DNA of 8,722 nt from an uncultured Thalassolituus sp. GTDB lineage: Bacteria; Pseudomonadota; Gammaproteobacteria; Pseudomonadales; Oceanobacteraceae. The stretch spans positions 1 through 8,722 of the forward strand of contig CAJXIT010000138.1 of the NCBI GenBank assembly GCA_913054055.1, in the 5' to 3' direction. Positions 4,478 to 8,722 of the stretch are shown piece by piece. A program made the position numbers and the translations under genes. Position 1 is the first letter of the stretch; the number at the start of each line of letters is the position of its first letter. Under the pieces are notes generated by a model. It made no database searches. It was not told the DNA's origin and worked only from the letters and a program-made list of their open reading frames with translations.

Positions 4478-7006
4478 TTACTGAGCGGGCTGTAGTTCAA
4501 GTGTTTCCATACTAAGTAACGCTTCATCATCAGCATTAAACATCATAGAGCGACGATATTTATTCTCGTGGTACAAATCACTTTGGCTAGCATAATGTTT
4601 GTCTAACCAGCGACCTGATTGCCCCACTGGATTAATGTTCCAACCATTTTTCATATTGGCTAAGTCCACCACACGCCGAGTAGATGGGCCATTGGTAATT
4701 TGAATTTTTTCATCTGTAAACGTATGAATCATATTGTTCAACGAACGCTTACTGCCGTTCACAACAAACTCTCCCACGTTAAATAAATGATTCAGTGGCC
4801 ATACTTTTCCTAATGGATGCGGGTGGGTTAATTCAGCAGTGGTTTGCCAGTTCCAAGCATTTACGTCATCACCAAACTCAACTTGTAAAGATGCCACAGC
4901 ATTTGAAAAGGCTTGCTTAAAAATGTCATTTTGCGTTTCTATTTGCTCTGTCTGAATGTTATCCCACCAAATGGAATCAGGGGCCTGGATCAAACGATAC
5001 AACGAGTTATCCGAAATGCCATTACCAACAAATTTTTCAAATAACGTTTCACCCAATTCGTCTTGGTAGAGTGCTGACATTAGATGGAAATAAAATCGCT
5101 CAAAAACACTGGCGGCTAAACTTTCTCCATCATAGTTTCCATCCCATTTGTTTAATGCTGCAATGGCTTGGTTTTCTAATTCGTTCCACTGCCCTTCACT
5201 TAACGCTTGGGTCAGTTGTAGTTTAGCGTGGCCCCAGCGTGCAGTATAAGTAGAAGTTTGCAGTGCTTGGCTTTTTTCAACGGTCCACTTGTCATCATTC
5301 AATAGGGCTTCATCGGCCACTATGGCACGATAAATTGGCGAATAATAACCGGCGTGCTTAAACGTTGGATCGCTTCCTGGGTACGGGTTATTCGTTGAAA
5401 ATATATATCCGTGATCAGGGTTAATCAGTTTTGGGTTTTCACTGAAATCATACATGCCCAAAGGAATACTGTTAGGTTCACTGCCGTTCACCACTGTTTT
5501 GCCAGTTTGGCCTGGGTGGCGCTTTATAAAACGACCCGTTGCCCACATGGCAATGTTATTACTACGATCGGCATAAATAACATTTAATCCAGGTGAAATA
5601 TGTGGAGCCAAGGCTTGTTCCATTGACGCTAAATCATCTGCTTCCATGGTGTTATGCATCATAGAAACAATGTCGTTTTTAGGGTCGGTGAATAACCAAT
5701 AAAACGCAAACTGTTCACCTGTGTCTTCTACGGCTTCAACAGCAGCATCCTGTTCAGGTTTTTCAGCATCGTTATCTTTTGATTGTTTTGCCATAACGTC
5801 ATTTACAATGGCCCCTACAGAAGTGGTTCTAACCGTAAATTTAACCGGGTCTTGCCCTTTCACTTTAATTACTTCTTTACGAGAAACAACCTGCTCCCAC
5901 TCCCCTTCAATCATCACCTTGTCTAACGGCGCTTCTTGGGTTCCGGTATCCGCTTTCAATGAAATAATATCGGCATCATCACTTTGCAACATGGTTAAAC
6001 CATGAATGCGATTGTCACTGCGCATTAATAATGGAAAAGGCACACCCGCTGCAAAATGACCGTAAATATTGCGTTTGTCGGTTGTTAATTGAGCTTCATA
6101 CCAAACCGCAGGAACAGAAAACTGCATATGCGGGTCATTGGCAAATATAGGTAGCTTACCTTTTGTTTTATCAGAAGAAATGGCCCAGCCATTACTGCCA
6201 TGGGCGGTACCAAATGGCAGCGCTTCGGCAATGGCTTGGACAGCATCCGCAAGTGCCATCAAAGACGCCTGCGAAACACTGGAATTAACAGGCGCCAGTT
6301 TAGGAACCGGCTTAATAGAAGCTGCTGTACCAGCGACATTTAAATTAGTGGTTGAGGTAGCCGTAATGGTTTCAGGCCAGTCTAAAACGATTTCCGAAAA
6401 ATGCTGTTGGGATACCGATTGCTGAACAGCCGTGAGCATAGGGTCGGTTTTTAAACCCGTCATAAAGCTGTGGGCCATATAAGCAGAAATACCAAAGGCG
6501 TCTTCTAATACAAAGTGTTCCGGTTCAACACCCAGTAATGCATATTCTACGGGAGTTGGTAGCCGATCAATGGCTTGGTTAACACCGTCGTAATACGCTT
6601 CTACTTTTGCCACCACATCTGGGCTATTTTTTCGTAATTTTTTCGCGCTGTTTTGAGACGTTAAATGGGTACCAAAGGTACGGAAAGTCTTATCCACTTC
6701 AATGGCTTTCTCACCAATCAACTCAGACAGTTCACCATTACCGACTCGGCGCAGTAAATCCATTTGTAATAGGCGGTCCTGCCCATGGACAAACCCTAAC
6801 GCTCTGAAACCGTCTAGATCTTTTTCAGCATAAATATGAGGAATCCCCCATTCATCGTAATGCACTTTCACTGTGGCAGAGAGGTTATCCAATTGTAATT
6901 GGCCCTCACGCATTGGTAACTTATTCCAAACCCATAAGGATGAAGCCACACCAATGGCGGCGATACCTAAGGCTCCGGCTTTAAGGGATTTCGAAATTCT
7001 AGACAT
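4478..7006 (-). CDS. Penicillin acylase family protein (Ntn hydrolase, S45), membrane-exported
   Basis: This 842-residue precursor belongs to the self-cleaving N-terminal nucleophile acylases, which hydrolyse amide bonds of N-acyl compounds such as penicillins or acyl-homoserine lactones. Residues 7-27 form a basic then hydrophobic segment, a signal peptide or uncleaved anchor, so it should act in the periplasm. The alpha-chain signature VHYDEWGIPHIYA leads to GFVHGQDRLLQMDLLRR (48-87). Autocleavage is expected between Gly270 and Ser271 in HGSNGWAIS, making Ser271 the nucleophile. The beta chain has FANDPHM (288-294), FSTNNPYPGS (536-545), NGPSTRRVVDL (772-782) and GQSGRWLDKHY (795-805). Two unusual stretches are an Ala/Ser/Pro-rich linker before the cleavage site (about 222-262) and an acidic insertion in the beta chain (about 404-433). 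Substrate unknown. A GAGAGA ribosome binding site precedes the ATG. It is divergent from aacS and lies 395 bases upstream of BKACE on the same strand. Confidence 0.93.
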   Translation of the reverse strand: MSRISKSLKAGALGIAAIGVASSLWVWNKLPMREGQLQLDNLSATVKVHYDEWGIPHIYAEKDLDGFRALGFVHGQDRLLQMDLLRRVGNGELSELIGEKAIEVDKTFRTFGTHLTSQNSAKKLRKNSPDVVAKVEAYYDGVNQAIDRLPTPVEYALLGVEPEHFVLEDAFGISAYMAHSFMTGLKTDPMLTAVQQSVSQQHFSEIVLDWPETITATSTTNLNVAGTAASIKPVPKLAPVNSSVSQASLMALADAVQAIAEALPFGTAHGSNGWAISSDKTKGKLPIFANDPHMQFSVPAVWYEAQLTTDKRNIYGHFAAGVPFPLLMRSDNRIHGLTMLQSDDADIISLKADTGTQEAPLDKVMIEGEWEQVVSRKEVIKVKGQDPVKFTVRTTSVGAIVNDVMAKQSKDNDAEKPEQDAAVEAVEDTGEQFAFYWLFTDPKNDIVSMMHNTMEADDLASMEQALAPHISPGLNVIYADRSNNIAMWATGRFIKRHPGQTGKTVVNGSEPNSIPLGMYDFSENPKLINPDHGYIFSTNNPYPGSDPTFKHAGYYSPIYRAIVADEALLNDDKWTVEKSQALQTSTYTARWGHAKLQLTQALSEGQWNELENQAIAALNKWDGNYDGESLAASVFERFYFHLMSALYQDELGETLFEKFVGNGISDNSLYRLIQAPDSIWWDNIQTEQIETQNDIFKQAFSNAVASLQVEFGDDVNAWNWQTTAELTHPHPLGKVWPLNHLFNVGEFVVNGSKRSLNNMIHTFTDEKIQITNGPSTRRVVDLANMKNGWNINPVGQSGRWLDKHYASQSDLYHENKYRRSMMFNADDEALLSMETLELQPAQ

Positions 7007-7077
7007 ATCTCTCTCTCAGGCATTCCCGCGTACAGTGACACTTTAAAGGCTTTTGATACGGGAGTTTTATTATTTTT

Positions 7078-7095
7078 GTGATTGGATTTAATCAC
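7078..7095. promoter_or_regulatory. Inverted repeat in the acylase leader or promoter, possible operator
   Basis: GTGATT (7078-7083) and AATCAC (7090-7095) are perfect 6-base arms with a 6-base spacer, 71 bases upstream of the acylase ATG. A second short dyad, GTACA-ATG-TGTAC (7109-7121), lies 13 bases farther out. The arms and spacing do not match the CRP consensus. The regulator is unknown. Confidence 0.3.
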
Positions 7096-7181
7096 TCCTA
7101 ATAGCAAAGTACAATGTGTACAACCCCAGAGTAGATGAAGGTTTTGCGAATAACACTGTTCTATATAGGCTGAATTCCCCC

Positions 7182-7222
7182 CTGCACTTAATAATTAGAA
7201 CTTATTAATACTGCAGTTTTTT
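7182..7222 (+). promoter_or_regulatory. Compound inverted repeat with T6, upstream of aacS
   Basis: TTAATAA (7188-7194) and TTATTAA (7202-7208) are perfect 7-base arms with a 7-base spacer. Outside them CTGCA (7182-7186) pairs with TGCAG (7212-7216). T6 follows at 7217-7222. No plus-strand gene precedes it, so it may be an attenuator-like hairpin. It may instead be an activator site: its centre lies about 47 bases upstream of the start expected from TATAAA at 7233-7238, the usual place for activators of promoters with poor -35 boxes. Confidence 0.35.
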
Positions 7223-7310
7223 AGATTTGCCATATAAAAGTAAATGGGCCATCCTTCGCAAATAATACCAATACTCGTCATTTAGATCATTGTCACCGTA
7301 CAGAGCCAAC

Positions 7311-8722
7311 ATGAATACACCACTTTGGGCCCCCACCCAGCAAAGAATTGAGCAAAGTAACCTTCAAAGCTTTATGAAGTTCGTTGCTAAAGATGGCCAT
7401 AAGATTGAACACTATCAAGATCTGTACAATTTTTCGGTTCGTTTGCCGCAATTATTTTGGAAGTATCTTTGGGAATACGCGTCTTTTATTCAGCACGCTG
7501 AGCATTCATCGGTTTTGTCTAACCAGGACAGCATACTTAATGCTAAATGGTTTGAAGGGGCAAAATTTAACTTTGCTCAAAACTTATTAAAATTTCGTGA
7601 TGATCGCCCTGCCATTACGGCATACGACGAGCGCGGAAAACAACAAGTACTCAGCTATGCCCAGCTCTATCAAAAAGTACTGCATTTAAGCACCTGGTTT
7701 AAACAACAAGACATACAACCTGGGGACCGTATTGTTGGGTTTATGCCCAATGTACCGGAAACCATCATCACCATGTTAGCCGCCGTCAGTTTGGGGGCGG
7801 TTTGGTCTAGCTGCTCACCTGATTTTGGATTACAAGGGGTTGTCGATCGTTTTGGGCAGATTAAACCTAAAATTATCATCACCACTGATGGCTATTTCTA
7901 CGGGGGGAAAACCCTAAACAGCTTAGAGAAACTGAACACCATATTAAAAGACATTCAAAGCATTGAACGCGTTGTGGTAACCCCTTATGTGGATACAACA
8001 TTAACCATAGAAACCGCAGAACAACAGCTAGGTAATAATGAACAACAAGTGGTAAAACTTTGGCAAGATGCCATGAACATTGGAGAATCGCTTTCTCAAT
8101 CAAAAGCCGTTCAAAACAATCAAGACATAGACAGCATTGAAATTGAATTTGAAGCCCTACCATTTGATCATCCGCTTTATATTTTATACAGCTCAGGCAC
8201 CACAGGGGCCCCTAAATGCATCGTACACAGCGCTGGCGGCACATTAATCCAGCATTATAAAGAATTGGTTTTGCACACGGATGTGAAACCTGACGATACG
8301 TTCTTTTATTACACCACATGTGGTTGGATGATGTGGAACTGGATGGCATCCACCTTAATGACGGGCGCATCGTTAGTGATTTTTGATGGGTCCCCTTTTT
8401 ATCCTGAAACACACACGCTTTGGAACATGATCGAACAAGAAAAAGTGAGCGTATTTGGCACCAGTGCGAAGTACATCAGTACCTTACAAAAGCTTGATTA
8501 CATTCCCAACCAACACCATGAGCTAAGCCATATTAAAACACTGCTTTCAACAGGCTCACCTCTTAGCAGTGAAAGCTATGATTTTGCTTACCGCGCCATT
8601 AATAACGATATGTGTTTAAGCAGCATTGCTGGTGGCACAGATATCATTTCATGCTTTGTATTGGGCAATCCTACTTTGCCTGTTTATAAAGGTGAAATTC
8701 AGTGCCGCGGTTTAGGTATGGC
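7311..8722 (+). CDS. aacS: Acetoacetyl-CoA synthetase (acetoacetate-CoA ligase), C-terminus outside the window
   Basis: The frame is open from ATG at 7311 to the right edge: 470 full codons, about 70 percent of the usual roughly 650-residue enzyme. It activates acetoacetate with ATP and CoA to acetoacetyl-CoA, AMP and pyrophosphate, in the cytoplasm. The N-terminal part has the family's WFEGAKFNFAQNLL (80-93) and SPDFG (169-173). The adenylate-forming P-loop is YSSGTTGAPK (293-302), followed by IVHSAGGTLIQHYKE, and then TTCGWMMWNWM (335-345), strongly characteristic of AacS rather than acetyl-CoA synthetase. STGSPLSSESYD and AGGTDIISCF (440-449) follow. The catalytic lysine near the C-terminus cannot be checked. 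No strong Shine-Dalgarno precedes the ATG; CAGAG lies at 7301-7305. The N-terminal MNTPLWAPT fits the family, which supports this start. The gene is divergent from the acylase and may use the acetoacetate made by the BKACE. Confidence 0.95.
   Translation, partial: MNTPLWAPTQQRIEQSNLQSFMKFVAKDGHKIEHYQDLYNFSVRLPQLFWKYLWEYASFIQHAEHSSVLSNQDSILNAKWFEGAKFNFAQNLLKFRDDRPAITAYDERGKQQVLSYAQLYQKVLHLSTWFKQQDIQPGDRIVGFMPNVPETIITMLAAVSLGAVWSSCSPDFGLQGVVDRFGQIKPKIIITTDGYFYGGKTLNSLEKLNTILKDIQSIERVVVTPYVDTTLTIETAEQQLGNNEQQVVKLWQDAMNIGESLSQSKAVQNNQDIDSIEIEFEALPFDHPLYILYSSGTTGAPKCIVHSAGGTLIQHYKELVLHTDVKPDDTFFYYTTCGWMMWNWMASTLMTGASLVIFDGSPFYPETHTLWNMIEQEKVSVFGTSAKYISTLQKLDYIPNQHHELSHIKTLLSTGSPLSSESYDFAYRAINNDMCLSSIAGGTDIISCFVLGNPTLPVYKGEIQCRGLGM

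Larger units (their letters stand above)
7007..7310. other. Divergent intergenic region, acylase / aacS
   Basis: These 304 bases hold no gene. They contain three perfect dyads: GTGATT/AATCAC (7078-7095), GTACA/TGTAC (7109-7121), and a compound dyad with a following T6 tract (7182-7222). A TATAAA at 7233-7238 could be the aacS -10 box but lacks a good -35. No clear minus-strand promoter for the acylase was found. Confidence 0.5.

Noticed and set aside
5721..6807. Plus-strand open frames inside the acylase gene (5721-6005, 6138-6425, 6607-6807)
   Set aside because: Same reason: the acylase frame holds all conserved motifs across this region, and the opposite frames are low-complexity Ser/Ala-rich translations.
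7077..7096. CRP-like site TGTGA ... TCACT
   Set aside because: The half-sites are 10 bases apart instead of the 6 required.
7384..8412. Short frames on both strands within aacS (7384-7590 plus; 7670-7885, 7879-8163 and 8212-8412 minus)
   Set aside because: They overlap the continuous aacS frame, whose translation matches the family throughout.

Overview
The window comes from a moderately AT-rich gammaproteobacterium, most likely a marine heterotroph of the Oceanospirillales type. That placement is an inference from protein style and base composition; no RNA marker gene is present. It holds six protein-coding genes on both strands, two of them cut by the window edges. There are no tRNAs, rRNAs, insertion sequences or CRISPR arrays.

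Layout: (1) 1-144, minus strand, the N-terminus of a membrane sensor, probably a chemoreceptor, running off the left edge. (2) 145-443, a structured intergenic stretch with overlapping dyads and a possible tiny or decayed reading frame. (3) 444-2261, minus, a YtcJ-like metal-dependent amidohydrolase with a lipoprotein signal. (4) 2602-3189, plus, a small cytoplasmic ankyrin-repeat protein, divergent from (3). (5) 3228-4082, minus, a beta-keto acid cleavage enzyme (BKACE, formerly DUF849); its intrinsic terminator overlaps the last codons of the convergent ankyrin gene. (6) 4478-7006, minus, a penicillin-acylase-family Ntn hydrolase carried to or through the inner membrane. (7) 7311-8722, plus, acetoacetyl-CoA synthetase (AacS), divergent from the acylase and cut by the right edge after 470 codons.

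How they may work together: BKACE enzymes condense a beta-keto acid with acetyl-CoA to give acetoacetate and a new acyl-CoA. AacS activates acetoacetate to acetoacetyl-CoA, which thiolase can return to acetyl-CoA. The pair could therefore regenerate the acetyl-CoA that BKACE uses. The acylase between them and the amidohydrolase beyond are both predicted to be exported hydrolases, which could release the starting compound from an N-acyl or amide precursor. Only the BKACE-AacS link is a firm biochemical connection; the rest is a hypothesis from gene order.

The intergenic regions (2262-2601, 4083-4477, 7007-7310) carry several perfect dyads that look like operators or RNA hairpins. The clearest regulatory elements are the BKACE terminator and a candidate promoter for the ankyrin gene.
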